This document shows positions 1-7,968 of a DNA stretch of 64,000 nucleotides, one piece after another. Origin of the DNA: Butyricimonas synergistica DSM 23225 (lineage in GTDB: Bacteria; Bacteroidota; Bacteroidia; Bacteroidales; Marinifilaceae); contig NZ_KB903367.1 of assembly GCF_000379665.1 (NCBI RefSeq), positions 124,001 through 188,000 of the forward strand. Direction: 5' to 3'. Positions within the stretch are counted from its first letter, which is position 1. Every line of letters begins with the position of its first letter. The position numbers and the translations under genes are program-made. The notes beneath the pieces were generated by a model. That model was not told the DNA's origin and searched no databases. It worked only from the letters and a program-made list of their open reading frames with translations.

Positions 1-1
1 G

Positions 2-196
2 GTACGAGCGGGAGGAATGATTATTGCCGACGACGTGTTGTGGGATGGTAAAGTAGCAGACCCTAACGTGAAGCTGGATGCCCAGACCCAAGGAATTTTG
101 GAATTCAATGATATGGTGCAAGCCGATTCCCGCGTGGAAAATGTATTGCTTCCCGTGCGGCATGGTCTGATGATGATAAGGAAAGTTAAAACCTAA
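2..196 (+). CDS. O-methyltransferase family 3, C-terminal fragment (partial)
   Basis: An open frame enters from the left edge and stops at TAA 194-196, giving about 64 C-terminal residues. The visible part contains GGMIIADDVLWDGKV, then a stretch ending LLPVRHGLMMIRK. This matches the end of SAM-dependent catechol/caffeoyl-CoA-type O-methyltransferases: an Asp-Asp/Asn metal site after a hydrophobic strand, and a final strand reading 'P.R.GL...RK'. The substrate cannot be told; in Bacteroidales these are usually annotated simply as O-methyltransferase. The start and SAM-binding motifs lie outside the window. It is followed by repeats and then thyA on the same strand. Confidence 0.8.
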   Translation, partial: VRAGGMIIADDVLWDGKVADPNVKLDAQTQGILEFNDMVQADSRVENVLLPVRHGLMMIRKVKT

Positions 197-254
197 AAGT
201 GATTTCCAGTTGAAAAGCATAAAACCTCAAAATAAGATCAGGCTTGTCCAATGG

Positions 255-286
255 AAATCTAAAATCTAAAATCTAAAATCTAAAAT
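255..286. repeat. AAAATCT heptamer tandem repeat
   Basis: Four to five tandem copies of AAAATCT lie between the O-methyltransferase gene and thyA. A degenerate copy of the same unit recurs before folA (about 1221-1245). This is one of several heptamer families seen at gene junctions here. Confidence 0.8.
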
Positions 287-293
287 TAAACGC

Positions 294-301
294 TATCTTT
301 G
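294..301 (+). promoter_or_regulatory. Candidate -7 box (TATCTTTG) for thyA
   Basis: TATCTTTG fits the Bacteroidota -7 consensus TAnnTTTG. It lies 66 nt upstream of the chosen thyA start. No clear -33 TTTG is visible at the expected distance, because that position is occupied by the AAAATCT repeat. Confidence 0.45.
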
Positions 302-333
302 TTCAATCATTTGGTTGAATCTTGGGAATCACA

Positions 334-362
334 TTTTCAATTTTCAATTTTCAATTTTCAAT
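334..362. repeat. TTTTCAA heptamer tandem repeat upstream of thyA
   Basis: Four tandem copies of TTTTCAA end four bases before the thyA ATG. An in-frame upstream start would translate the repeat into [10 protein letters not shown], which is not a thymidylate synthase sequence. The repeat is therefore best read as the 5' untranslated region. Confidence 0.8.
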
Positions 363-366
363 TATT

Positions 367-1161
367 ATGAAGCAGTATTTAGATTTATTGGATAGAATAT
401 TGAAAGAAGGAACGGTAAAGGAAGATCGCACGGGTACCGGTACGATGAACGTGTTCGGGCATCAGATGCGTTTTAACCTGGAAGAGGGCTTTCCTTTGCT
501 GACCACGAAAAAATTGCACCTAAAGTCTATTATATACGAGTTGTTGTGGTTTTTGCAAGGCGACACGAACGTGAAGTATTTGCAAGATCATGGTGTGAGA
601 ATTTGGAATGAATGGGCTGATGAGAATGGGGATTTGGGGCATATCTATGGTTATCAATGGCGTTCGTGGCCAAAGGCTGACGGTACTTTCTTGGATCAGA
701 TTACGCAAGTGGTGGAGGGAATCAAGCATTCTCCCGATTCCCGACGACTGATCGTGAGTGCTTGGAATGCCGGGGACATCGAGAATATGGCATTGCCGCC
801 TTGTCATGCGTTATTTCAATTCTACGTGGCAAACGGTAAACTGTCCTGCCAGCTTTATCAACGGAGTGCCGATACTTTCCTCGGGGTTCCTTTCAACATT
901 GCTTCCTATGCTTTGTTGACCTTGATGATGGCTCAGGTGTGTGGTTTGAAGCCTGGAGAATTCGTGCATACCTTAGGCGATACCCATATTTATCTGAATC
1001 ATATCGAACAGGTAAAACTGCAATTGACCCGTGAGCCTCGACGTTTACCCCGTATGATAATCAATCCGGAGGTGAAAAGTATCTTTGATTTTAAGTACGA
1101 GGATTTCGAATTGCAGGATTACGACCCGCACCCGCATATAAAGGGGGCAATATCTGTTTAA
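367..1161 (+). CDS. thyA: Thymidylate synthase
   Basis: This enzyme methylates dUMP to dTMP using methylene-tetrahydrofolate. The product from ATG 367 ([12 protein letters not shown]) is 264 residues, the standard bacterial ThyA length. An in-frame start at 322 would only add translated repeat. Key motifs are present: the N-terminal RTGTGT phosphate-binding segment, the catalytic cysteine in [13 protein letters not shown], and the dUMP-binding [20 protein letters not shown]. The C-terminus ends [10 protein letters not shown]; the usual family ending is ...KAPVAV-like, so this is a normal variant. It is followed 91 nt later by folA, the classical thyA-folA pairing that recycles the dihydrofolate ThyA makes. 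Confidence 0.97.
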   Translation: MKQYLDLLDRILKEGTVKEDRTGTGTMNVFGHQMRFNLEEGFPLLTTKKLHLKSIIYELLWFLQGDTNVKYLQDHGVRIWNEWADENGDLGHIYGYQWRSWPKADGTFLDQITQVVEGIKHSPDSRRLIVSAWNAGDIENMALPPCHALFQFYVANGKLSCQLYQRSADTFLGVPFNIASYALLTLMMAQVCGLKPGEFVHTLGDTHIYLNHIEQVKLQLTREPRRLPRMIINPEVKSIFDFKYEDFELQDYDPHPHIKGAISV

Positions 1162-1252
1162 TTGAAAATGCAGAATTGAACATGAAATTAATTACGGCAT
1201 AAGCGAGAGCTTGTGTGGAGAAATCTAAAATCACAAAATCTAAAATTGAAAC

Positions 1253-1741
1253 ATGGTTTTATCAATTATAGTAGCAGCGGCGGAGAATAATGTTATTGGA
1301 CGGGACAATGGTTTGGTATGGAGGTTGTCTGCTGATTTGAAACGTTTTAAAGCGTTGACGACAGGACATACGATTTTGATGGGGCGTAAGACCTACGAGT
1401 CCGTGGGAAAAGCATTACCTAACCGGAGAAATATCGTGATCTCTCGGAATCCGGTTTATAAGGCAGAGGGATGTGAGGTTGTTCGTGGAGTGGAGGAAGC
1501 GTTGGAGTTGACGAAGGGGGAAGATGAGGTATTCGTGACCGGGGGCGGAACGATCTACAAGGAGTTGTGGGATAAAGCCGATAGATTGTATCTTACCGTT
1601 GTGCATCAGGAATGCGAGGGAGATACAGTGATTCCTCCCGTTGATCCGAAGAAATGGAAAGAGGTGCTTCGGGAAGAACATCAGGCGGACGAGAAAAATG
1701 AATGTGATTACACGTTTATCAATTACGAACGGATAAAATGA
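1253..1741 (+). CDS. folA: Dihydrofolate reductase
   Basis: The enzyme reduces dihydrofolate to tetrahydrofolate with NADPH and is the target of trimethoprim. Its 162 residues match the family (about 160). Visible motifs are IVAAAENNVIGRDNGLVWRL (substrate pocket and Met20-loop region), MGRKTYESVGKALPNRRNIV (NADPH binding) and FVTGGGTIYKEL (glycine-rich NADPH loop). The usual acidic residue after the 'W.L' segment appears as Asp in SADLKRFK. Its TGA overlaps the ATG of the next gene by 4 nt, so that kinase is probably translationally coupled to it. Confidence 0.97.
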   Translation: MVLSIIVAAAENNVIGRDNGLVWRLSADLKRFKALTTGHTILMGRKTYESVGKALPNRRNIVISRNPVYKAEGCEVVRGVEEALELTKGEDEVFVTGGGTIYKELWDKADRLYLTVVHQECEGDTVIPPVDPKKWKEVLREEHQADEKNECDYTFINYERIK

Positions 1742-2502
1742 TAGATTACCGGATTAACCCGAAATATAAGTCGCTGGAAAACGCAATCTTGGATATTCCC
1801 CACCGATTTGAAGAGGAGGGGAAAGTAATCGAGGATAATCGGAACGTGATTAAAATATTGGATGTGGAAGGATTGCGTGTGAACGTGAAATCTTTCAAGA
1901 AACCAAACGTGGTGAACCAATTCGCTTACGCGTACATCCGGAAAGGCAAAGCTTTACGGTCTTTCGAGTATGCTAATTTATTCCGAGAGAAGGGCATCGG
2001 AACGCCTGAACCTGTGGCTTATATTGTGTTTAGGAACGTATGGGGTGTAACCCGGAGTTATTATATTTCACAGCAAGTTGATTACGATTATTTATTTCGG
2101 GATTTGAGGGAGAAGCGTCCTGCCGATTTGGAGTTCATATTGCGGGAATTTACTCGCTTCACGCATTATTTCCATTCACAATCCATCTATTTCGTAGACC
2201 ATTCCCCGGGCAATACATTGATAAAGCGAACAGAGAAGGGGGTCGAATTTAGCCTAGTTGATTTAAACCGAGTAAAATTCATATCGATACCGCCATTGGT
2301 CGGGTTGAAAAATTTCTGTCGGTTAAACGCTACGGACGACATGATTGATATTATTGCGGATGAATACGCCCGGTTGACGAATTCGGATTCTGCGGAAATG
2401 ACTCGCTTGCTAAAAGAGTGGACGCATGACCATGACGAACGGGTACGCCGCCGTAAGGAAAAGAAGAAAAAGTCAAAAAAGTATTTATTGAGGTCACTCT
2501 AA
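1738..2502 (+). CDS. Lipopolysaccharide kinase (Kdo/WaaP family)-like protein
   Basis: This 254-residue protein has the eukaryotic-like kinase fold of the Kdo kinase/WaaP family, which phosphorylates lipid A-core sugars on the cytoplasmic face of the inner membrane. The N-terminal lobe has VNVKSFKKPN, with the putative ATP-binding lysine. The catalytic loop reads YFVDHSPGNTLI, and SLVDLNRVKF provides the metal-binding Asp (the DFG equivalent). The C-terminus is a basic tail rich in Arg and Lys, suited to membrane contact. It overlaps folA by 4 nt. The glycan cluster starts just beyond it on the opposite strand, which supports an LPS core role. The phosphorylated residue is unknown. Confidence 0.8.
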   Translation: MIDYRINPKYKSLENAILDIPHRFEEEGKVIEDNRNVIKILDVEGLRVNVKSFKKPNVVNQFAYAYIRKGKALRSFEYANLFREKGIGTPEPVAYIVFRNVWGVTRSYYISQQVDYDYLFRDLREKRPADLEFILREFTRFTHYFHSQSIYFVDHSPGNTLIKRTEKGVEFSLVDLNRVKFISIPPLVGLKNFCRLNATDDMIDIIADEYARLTNSDSAEMTRLLKEWTHDHDERVRRRKEKKKKSKKYLLRSL

Positions 2503-2505
2503 ATT

Positions 2506-3558
2506 TTACTTCTTGTTGATCTTTCCGAATTTCTTGATACTCGTGTATTTACGCCAAAGGTTTACTTTCCGTTTTGCGGGTACTCCGTGACGTGCGATAT
2601 AATCCCTGGCAGCGTCCAGCATCCGATGGGCAACTTTACCGTCAAGATAAGGATCGTAATTGTCGATAATCCATTTCCGTTGAGCGATGTATTCTTCATC
2701 GTGTTGTGCTTTTTCAAATGCCTCGGGTAGTTCCTCTGGGTTTTGTATGTCAAGCCAATAGATGTCTTTGGCGATGGTCTTGTAAGTGATAACCGGTTTG
2801 TCTAGTAACAGGAACTCGTAGACGGTGGAGGAAGTATCGCTGATCATCACATCAGCCATAATTTGATATTTCGTGATGTTGTGGTCTTCTATCCAAAGTA
2901 TATTGTCGTGTTGTGCCGCCAATTCTTTGTATTCCTGCATCCATTCGGCTTTCGTCAAGGGATGGAATTTCAGAATGAATAGTACATCTTTTTCTTTTGC
3001 CAGTTTTACCAGTCCTTCTTTGATGAAGGGCAGGGAGGTAAGGGAAGGCGAAAAGGTGGGGGCATACAGTACGAGTTTGCTTTTACCATGTTTCTCTAGT
3101 AGCGCTTTTTTTTCCGCATTGAAAGTATGTAGATTGTTGTAAATCCAATCTTGGCGAGGCCAACCTGTTTCTACAACTTCAAAATCCTTGTATTTTTGAG
3201 CTAGGGCTTTAAATCCTTTCGTGAACAATGGACCTTGAGTGAAATAGGTGTCAAAGTATCGACGGATCACCCAATGGTCTTTCTTTTCAGTTGCGTAACC
3301 GTGGAATATCTGTATTTTCACTCCCGGCAAATAATAGGGGACAATGTTACAAGGGACAAAGATTGCCTCTGGAGAAAAATCATAGATATCTTGAATGCTG
3401 TTTGTCCATTTTACTTCATCCTTTAGCGGAAATTTCGGAATATTTTGTTCTCGGACATACCATAAGATCGTGTGTCCGCCTTCTTTATTTGCCTCTTCTT
3501 CTATCGGTTGTAGAATGTTAATGGCGTATTTCTGTTCACAAAATAGTACGATTCGCAT
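2506..3558 (-). CDS. CDP-glycerol glycerophosphotransferase-like protein (TagB/TagF family)
   Basis: This 350-residue protein belongs to the family that moves glycerol phosphate (or a related alcohol phosphate) from a CDP donor onto a glycan or lipid acceptor, on the cytosolic membrane face. Diagnostic motifs are IFHGYATEKKDHW in the N-terminal half, ILKFHPLTKAEW (the conserved 'KxHP' histidine) and the donor-site signature MISDTSSTVYEFLLLDKPVI. It lacks the long N-terminal repeats of Gram-positive TagF polymerases, so it more likely adds single residues than builds a chain. Its ATG shares one base with the stop of the upstream nucleotidyltransferase (TAATG), so the two are co-translated and probably use the same activated intermediate. 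Confidence 0.85.
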   Translation of the reverse strand: MRIVLFCEQKYAINILQPIEEEANKEGGHTILWYVREQNIPKFPLKDEVKWTNSIQDIYDFSPEAIFVPCNIVPYYLPGVKIQIFHGYATEKKDHWVIRRYFDTYFTQGPLFTKGFKALAQKYKDFEVVETGWPRQDWIYNNLHTFNAEKKALLEKHGKSKLVLYAPTFSPSLTSLPFIKEGLVKLAKEKDVLFILKFHPLTKAEWMQEYKELAAQHDNILWIEDHNITKYQIMADVMISDTSSTVYEFLLLDKPVITYKTIAKDIYWLDIQNPEELPEAFEKAQHDEEYIAQRKWIIDNYDPYLDGKVAHRMLDAARDYIARHGVPAKRKVNLWRKYTSIKKFGKINKK

Positions 3559-4292
3559 TATTGTAAATGTTTAGGTATTCTATTGATAGCATCTTGAAAA
3601 TCTTCCACGGTATCAAGTTCCATGGAAAAATAATTGCTCGTGTCCACGGGGTAAAAATAGTGTCCTTGAGAAATCAGGCGTTCAAAAGCGAGTTCGTAAA
3701 ACACGTTATCCAACCCCTCGCGCAGGATCATTTGCCCCAATTCATCGTAAAGTGCAGACAGGTACGTGTTTGATATCTTCTCGATACCGATAGATTCGCC
3801 GATGGCTTTATCGATGGAACAAGTCTTGCTGATCTCCGTGATTTGGTTTTTCTCGTTCACGATGACTTTAATTTCTTCCTCTCCTAACTTGTGACCGTCC
3901 AAAGCCAGGCAATTGCTGTACGGGGCATCTTGCAGGATTTTGATCATGAGAGGATCGAACAGGATGTCACTATCCAAAAGGATGATTTCTTTCTCGTGTA
4001 ATACTTCCGGTTTTGCCAACCACAACGAGTAGATGTTGTTCGTGGACGCGTAAACCTCGTTATATATGAATTTCACGGAAAGGTTCGGGTAAGTCGCACG
4101 GACAAAATCTTCGATCATTTCTTTCAGGTAGCCCGTGACGATCACGATTTCATCTATCCCGTTTATTAACAGACCATCAATGGTTCTTTCCAGTAGGGAA
4201 CGATTACCTATTTTTAGCAGGCATTTTGGGTGGTCATTCGTGAGGGGACGTAGACGGGAGGCGATTCCTGCGGCAAGGATAACAGCTTTCAT
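3558..4292 (-). CDS. Sugar- or alcohol-phosphate nucleotidyltransferase (NTP_transferase family)
   Basis: The product is 244 residues with a Rossmann-like nucleotidyltransferase fold. The N-terminal signature is LAAGIASRLRPLTNDHPKCLL, IVTGYLKEMI follows, and the metal-binding Asp lies in ILLDSDILFD. The size and the STNNIYSLWLA segment resemble small cytidylyltransferases of the LicC type (phosphocholine) more than long glucose-1-phosphate enzymes. It is translationally coupled to a TagF-like transferase and sits downstream of a HisC-like PLP enzyme. The likely scheme is CTP activation of an amino-alcohol phosphate followed by transfer. The exact substrate is inferred, not shown. Confidence 0.8.
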   Translation of the reverse strand: MKAVILAAGIASRLRPLTNDHPKCLLKIGNRSLLERTIDGLLINGIDEIVIVTGYLKEMIEDFVRATYPNLSVKFIYNEVYASTNNIYSLWLAKPEVLHEKEIILLDSDILFDPLMIKILQDAPYSNCLALDGHKLGEEEIKVIVNEKNQITEISKTCSIDKAIGESIGIEKISNTYLSALYDELGQMILREGLDNVFYELAFERLISQGHYFYPVDTSNYFSMELDTVEDFQDAINRIPKHLQ

Positions 4293-4324
4293 ATGTCGAT
4301 TTTAGATTTGGCTTTTAACTTGAT

Positions 4325-4356
4325 CGGTTCCGCCTTTATATAAAAAGACGGAACCG
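4325..4356 (-). terminator. Hairpin between aminotransferase and nucleotidyltransferase genes
   Basis: CGGTTCCG and CGGAACCG form an 8-bp stem around a 16-nt AT-rich loop, 8 nt past the aminotransferase stop. There is no U-tract after it, so it may be a partial terminator or an RNA-processing structure inside a leftward operon. Confidence 0.35.
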
Positions 4357-4363
4357 GAAAGTT

Positions 4364-5419
4364 CTATTTAAAATTTTGCGCAACTTCTTTGATCGTGTCA
4401 ATGACTAGTCGATTTTGCTTCTGTGTACCCAAGGTGATACGCATATGCGTGTTGATGTCTTCTTCGTTCATGAATTTGACGATTAATCCCTTGGCTTTAA
4501 GAGCTTCTTGAAGTTTGGCTTTCATGGCAATCGGGTATTTTACCAGGATGAAGTTGGCATCCGATTTATATACTTTAAACCCGTCGAGTCCGCTCAATTC
4601 CTTCATGTACAGTTCTCTGTCCTGTGCCATCAAGTCGGCGATGTTTTGGTAATAATCGCTGGCTTTGAACACGGCAATCCCGATTTCTTCCGTGATCCGG
4701 TTGTAACCGAGGTATTTCGTGCTATAATTCAGGAATGTAGATAAATCGGCACCCATGAACGCGAATCCAAGACGTAAGCCCGGTAATCCGTAGAATTTGG
4801 ATAACGTGCGGATGATTAGGAGATTCGGGAATTCTTCAATCAAGGGTTTGATGTAACTGGTATCTTTGTTCGCGAATGAAGCGTAAGCCTCGTCGATCAC
4901 GATAACTGTTTCCCGGGGGATAAAAGAGAGTATCTCGTGCAATTCTTCTTTTGTCAGCGAATTGCCTGTCGGGTTATTAGGGGATGCCATAAGCACCATT
5001 TCCGGTTTCTCTTTTTCTACCGATTCACGAATGCTTTGGATATCATACTTGAAGGTATTCCCCTCCTCGAACAGGGGATAGAAGATGGTTCTCCCGTTTA
5101 CCTCGTCGGCGATGGATTTGTAGTACCACCACGAGAATTTTGGGATAAGTAACGTTTTCTGTTTTGCGCCTCCAGCTAAAAAGCAGTGAACGACTTGTTT
5201 CAGAATGTCCTCTCCCCCGTAACCTAAGATTACTTGTTTCTCCGGGATTCCGTACAATTCAGATATATAATCGGATAATATACTTTTTTTACCCTCGTCG
5301 TAGATCCGGGTGTAGAAGCATAATTTGTTAGGATCAAAGTTTTTAAGAACTTCGCCGATCTCCGGCGCAGGACCATAGTTATACTCGTTACGGTCCAGGT
5401 ATGCAACTCTTTTTTCCAT
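4364..5419 (-). CDS. PLP-dependent aminotransferase, class I/II (HisC/CobD-like)
   Basis: This 351-residue fold-type I PLP enzyme has MASPNNPTGN (the NPxG substrate loop), VIDEAYASF (the Asp binding the pyridine nitrogen) and RTLSKFYGLPGLRLGFAF (the Schiff-base Lys and phosphate-binding Arg). The family includes histidinol-phosphate aminotransferase and the CobD threonine-phosphate decarboxylase. No other his or cob genes are nearby, and it sits upstream of a nucleotidyltransferase and a TagF-like transferase. A role in making an amino-alcohol or amino-sugar decoration is therefore more likely than histidine synthesis. It is transcribed leftward from a region with a -7 box at 5632 and a 28-bp palindrome at 5544 in the predicted leader. 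Confidence 0.8.
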   Translation of the reverse strand: MEKRVAYLDRNEYNYGPAPEIGEVLKNFDPNKLCFYTRIYDEGKKSILSDYISELYGIPEKQVILGYGGEDILKQVVHCFLAGGAKQKTLLIPKFSWWYYKSIADEVNGRTIFYPLFEEGNTFKYDIQSIRESVEKEKPEMVLMASPNNPTGNSLTKEELHEILSFIPRETVIVIDEAYASFANKDTSYIKPLIEEFPNLLIIRTLSKFYGLPGLRLGFAFMGADLSTFLNYSTKYLGYNRITEEIGIAVFKASDYYQNIADLMAQDRELYMKELSGLDGFKVYKSDANFILVKYPIAMKAKLQEALKAKGLIVKFMNEEDINTHMRITLGTQKQNRLVIDTIKEVAQNFK

Positions 5420-5543
5420 CGTTTTTTTGTATCTCTTTTTATTACAAATTATTCGTTCTAATGGTTTATTGCCTTTTTATCAGCTTTCTCATTTCTAGTG
5501 TTTTATGAAAATGGCTGTTTGTTACATCTTGTATCTTTACACG

Positions 5544-5571
5544 ATATCAATAAACGATCGTTTATTGATAT
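5544..5571. promoter_or_regulatory. 28-bp perfect palindrome, AAACGATCGTTT operator site 1
   Basis: A perfect inverted repeat is centred on AAACGATCGTTT, with arms ATATCAATAAACGA and TCGTTTATTGATAT. It lies in the divergent intergenic region between the aminotransferase gene and the DUF4254 gene. Two further sites with the same core occur at 10066 and 10203, in the other divergent region of the cluster. It is probably the binding site of a dimeric regulator. Confidence 0.7.
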
Positions 5572-5631
5572 AGGTGTAATTATCTCTCCGCACAGTTGTA
5601 TAAAGGCAACCATTCCTTTAAAATCTTTTTG

Positions 5632-5639
5632 CAAAGGTA
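5632..5639 (-). promoter_or_regulatory. Candidate leftward -7 box (TACCTTTG)
   Basis: On the minus strand this reads TACCTTTG, fitting TAnnTTTG. Transcription would start near 5625 and run through palindrome site 1 into the aminotransferase operon. The leader would be about 200 nt. Confidence 0.45.
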
Positions 5640-5785
5640 AAAAATATATTCTGTTTACGATTGTATATCAGTAAATATTCCTTTCTTCCTCGTGATACGT
5701 TTCTTGGCGTGATCAGTGATGTTTCTTGAAAATAGCTTATTTTCGTTTTTATCGTGAATGGAGTGAAAATTGGAATACTTTTTGT

Positions 5786-5793
5786 TATATTTG
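5786..5793 (+). promoter_or_regulatory. Candidate -7 box (TATATTTG) for DUF4254-GT9 operon
   Basis: TATATTTG matches the Bacteroidota -7 consensus and lies 31 nt before ATG 5825. The predicted transcription start near 5800 excludes an upstream in-frame start at 5726 and supports the chosen one. Confidence 0.5.
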
Positions 5794-5824
5794 TAAATAT
5801 AACAAGCAATTGAGAACGGGACAC

Positions 5825-6445
5825 ATGTTATTTGCAGAATTGAGTTATCAAATTTTTGAGAAGGCGACAGCGTGTTATCACGTGACGGATAACACGGAGG
5901 TTGAGGCTGAAAATCCATATGAATATGGATCGATTGAATATTATCTGTTTCAAAAGAACTGGATAGATGCTGTTCAGTGGCACTTGGAGGATATTGTACG
6001 TGACCCGGACATTGAGCCTGGGTATGCTTTACAAATCAAACGCCGGATAGACGAATCGAACCAGTGGCGCACGGATGTGGTTGAGTTGATAGATGATTAT
6101 TTCTGGGATAGATTCAAGGAGGTGAAGATATTGCCTCATGCCACGATAAACACGGAGAGTCCGGCTTGGGCATTAGACCGGTTGTCAATTTTGTGCTTGA
6201 AGATATATCACATGGAGCAGGAAGTGAGGCGAGTGAATGTTACCCAAGAGCACGTGAGGAAATGTGAAATGAAGTTGTACGTTTTATTGGAACAGAAACA
6301 TGATTTGATCGTTGCCATTAATCAGTTTTTAGAGGATATCGAGGCGGGAAGAAAATACATGAGAGTCTATAAGCAGATGAAAATGTATAATGATCCGAAC
6401 TTGAATCCGGTTTTATATAGAAAGGAAAAATTAGGATGCCAGTAA
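5825..6445 (+). CDS. DUF4254 domain-containing protein
   Basis: This 206-residue cytosolic protein of unknown function is found in Bacteroidota glycan regions, usually beside a family 9 glycosyltransferase, as here. The start at 5825 (MLFAELSYQIFEKA) follows the -7 box and resembles the family N-terminus. The conserved core is visible as NPYEYGSIEYYLFQKNWID followed by VQWHLEDIVRDPDIEP, rich in Trp, His and acidic residues. The rest is mostly helical. No signal peptide or membrane segment is seen. It overlaps the GT9 gene by 10 nt, so the two are co-translated and may work together in LPS core or glycan assembly. Confidence 0.85.
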   Translation: MLFAELSYQIFEKATACYHVTDNTEVEAENPYEYGSIEYYLFQKNWIDAVQWHLEDIVRDPDIEPGYALQIKRRIDESNQWRTDVVELIDDYFWDRFKEVKILPHATINTESPAWALDRLSILCLKIYHMEQEVRRVNVTQEHVRKCEMKLYVLLEQKHDLIVAINQFLEDIEAGRKYMRVYKQMKMYNDPNLNPVLYRKEKLGCQ

Positions 6446-7491
6446 AAAAGGTTTTAGTGATTCGTTTTCGTCGAGTAGGGGATGCCGTGTTGTCTGTCGT
6501 GATTTGCAGTACGATTCGAAAGAGTTTTCCTGACGCGGAGATTCACTATGTCGTGAATGAATCTATTGAACCTTTGTTCCGGGATCACCCAGATGTCGAT
6601 CGGGTAATTACGTTTTCTGACCGGGAGAATAATCATTTTTTTACTTACTTGGCGAAAGTGTATCGATTGATGCGCAAGGAACGCTATGATGTGATTGTTG
6701 ATACGCGTTCGACTCTGAAGACATTATGGTTTAGTATTTTTTCCTTGGGCACGAAATACCGTATTGGTACCCGAAAATACTACAATCTTTTCTTTCATAA
6801 TTATCGGGTTAGGAATCAGCAATATGAGGAATTGGACGAGGTTTCCCGTAATTTATTGTTGGTAAAACCCCTGGAACGGGAGGGACAGATCGTGTACGAG
6901 ACTGATTTCAAACTTCAGGTGACTGATGAGGAGAGGTATGGTTTTAGAAGATACATGGTTGAACGAGGGATTGATTTCTCTCGGTTGGTAGTGTTGTGTA
7001 CTCCTTTTACCCGTGTGGTTGATAAGAAGTGGGACATTCAAAAAATGAAAGAAGTGTTGTCCCGCTTGGTATGGAAGTATAATGCGCAATTGATCTTTAA
7101 TTATTCAAAGGAAGAAAAAGCTGAAGCATTAGCCTTGTATGACGAGATGGAGGGAGATAAACATATTTTCGTGAATGTGGAAGCTGATTCGTTGCGGAAG
7201 TTAGTTGCAATGCTCTCTCTGTCAGATTTCTTTTTCGGAAACGAGGGTGGTCCCCGTCATATGGCACAGGCTTGCGGGATTCCCGGCTTGGCGATATACC
7301 CGCCTTGGGTGAACAAGCAAAAGTGGTTGCCTTCTCGTGATGAACGTTATCAAGGTATAAGCCCGTTGGATTTTATTCCCGAGGCGGAAAGAGGAATGTT
7401 GTTGGATGGGGAAATGTTTGATCGCCTTACCGTGGAGCAGGTGTGGGATCGGCTGGACGGGATGTTGAGAAAAATCAAGAAGAGTACGTAG
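6436..7491 (+). CDS. Glycosyltransferase family 9 (heptosyltransferase-like)
   Basis: This 351-residue GT-B enzyme transfers ADP-heptose or a related sugar to LPS core on the cytosolic membrane face. The N-terminus has the typical VLVIRFRRVGDAVLS, where the Asp is the catalytic base position in WaaC/WaaF-type enzymes. The C-terminal half has FFFGNEGGPRHMAQACGIPG, the equivalent of the family 'DSGPxHxAxAxGxP' donor-binding motif, with Glu replacing the usual Asp. It overlaps the DUF4254 gene by 10 nt. The acceptor and sugar are not determined. Confidence 0.88.
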   Translation: MPVKKVLVIRFRRVGDAVLSVVICSTIRKSFPDAEIHYVVNESIEPLFRDHPDVDRVITFSDRENNHFFTYLAKVYRLMRKERYDVIVDTRSTLKTLWFSIFSLGTKYRIGTRKYYNLFFHNYRVRNQQYEELDEVSRNLLLVKPLEREGQIVYETDFKLQVTDEERYGFRRYMVERGIDFSRLVVLCTPFTRVVDKKWDIQKMKEVLSRLVWKYNAQLIFNYSKEEKAEALALYDEMEGDKHIFVNVEADSLRKLVAMLSLSDFFFGNEGGPRHMAQACGIPGLAIYPPWVNKQKWLPSRDERYQGISPLDFIPEAERGMLLDGEMFDRLTVEQVWDRLDGMLRKIKKST

Positions 7492-7507
7492 ATACCGTAT
7501 TATTCAT

Positions 7508-7515
7508 TATCTTTG
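7508..7515 (+). promoter_or_regulatory. Candidate -7 box (TATCTTTG) for the glycerol-phosphate pair
   Basis: TATCTTTG fits TAnnTTTG and lies 33 nt before ATG 7549, directly after the GT9 stop. It suggests that the cytidylyltransferase-dehydrogenase pair has its own promoter. No good -33 element is seen. Confidence 0.45.
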
Positions 7516-7548
7516 GTGCCGTAATTTGTGGTATCTAAAATGAATTGT

Positions 7549-7968
7549 ATGAAGAATGTATACGTGATAGGAGTTTTTGACCTATTTCATTTCGGTCACG
7601 TTGAGTTGTTACGATGCGCAAGAGCATTGGGCGACCGTTTGATCGTTGCGATCAATGGGGATGATATGGTGGCTTCTTATAAACGCCGACCTTTTTTATC
7701 CGAACAAGACCGCCTGGAAGTCGTGAAAGCGTGTCGTTACGTGGATGACGCTTTTATTATTCGAGAATACGATAATAAAGAATATATCAAGAAATACGGG
7801 ATTAATGTTATCGTGCACGGTGATGATTGGAGCGGAGAGGGATATTTGAAACAAATCCGGGTGACGCCTGAGTTTTTGGAGGAACATCATGTAGAGATGG
7901 TGTATTTGCCTTACACGAAAGGGATTAGTACGTCGGAATTGGTTGAAAAGATAAGAAGCACGAAATAA
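7549..7968 (+). CDS. tagD: Glycerol-phosphate cytidylyltransferase (TagD-like)
   Basis: This enzyme would activate a glycerol phosphate with CTP to give CDP-glycerol. The product is 139 residues from MKNVYVIGVFDLF; TagD proteins are about 130. The nucleotidyltransferase signature GVFDLFHFGH (HxGH) is intact, as is the C-terminal YTKGISTSELV, equivalent to the family RTxGISTS loop that binds the CTP phosphates. A start at 7540 (MNCMKNVY) is possible; the GTG at 7528 is unlikely. It overlaps the next gene by 1 nt (TAATG). That gene makes sn-glycerol-1-phosphate, so the substrate here may be glycerol-1-phosphate rather than the usual 3-phosphate. Confidence 0.88.
   Translation: MKNVYVIGVFDLFHFGHVELLRCARALGDRLIVAINGDDMVASYKRRPFLSEQDRLEVVKACRYVDDAFIIREYDNKEYIKKYGINVIVHGDDWSGEGYLKQIRVTPEFLEEHHVEMVYLPYTKGISTSELVEKIRSTK

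Noticed and set aside
322-366. Upstream start of thyA giving a 279-residue protein
   Set aside because: The extra 15 residues are translated TTTTCAA repeat; 264 residues from ATG 367 is the family length.
4364-5419. Histidine biosynthesis gene hisC
   Set aside because: Motifs fit the family, but no his genes are near and the operon partners act on nucleotide-activated phosphates; left as HisC/CobD-like.
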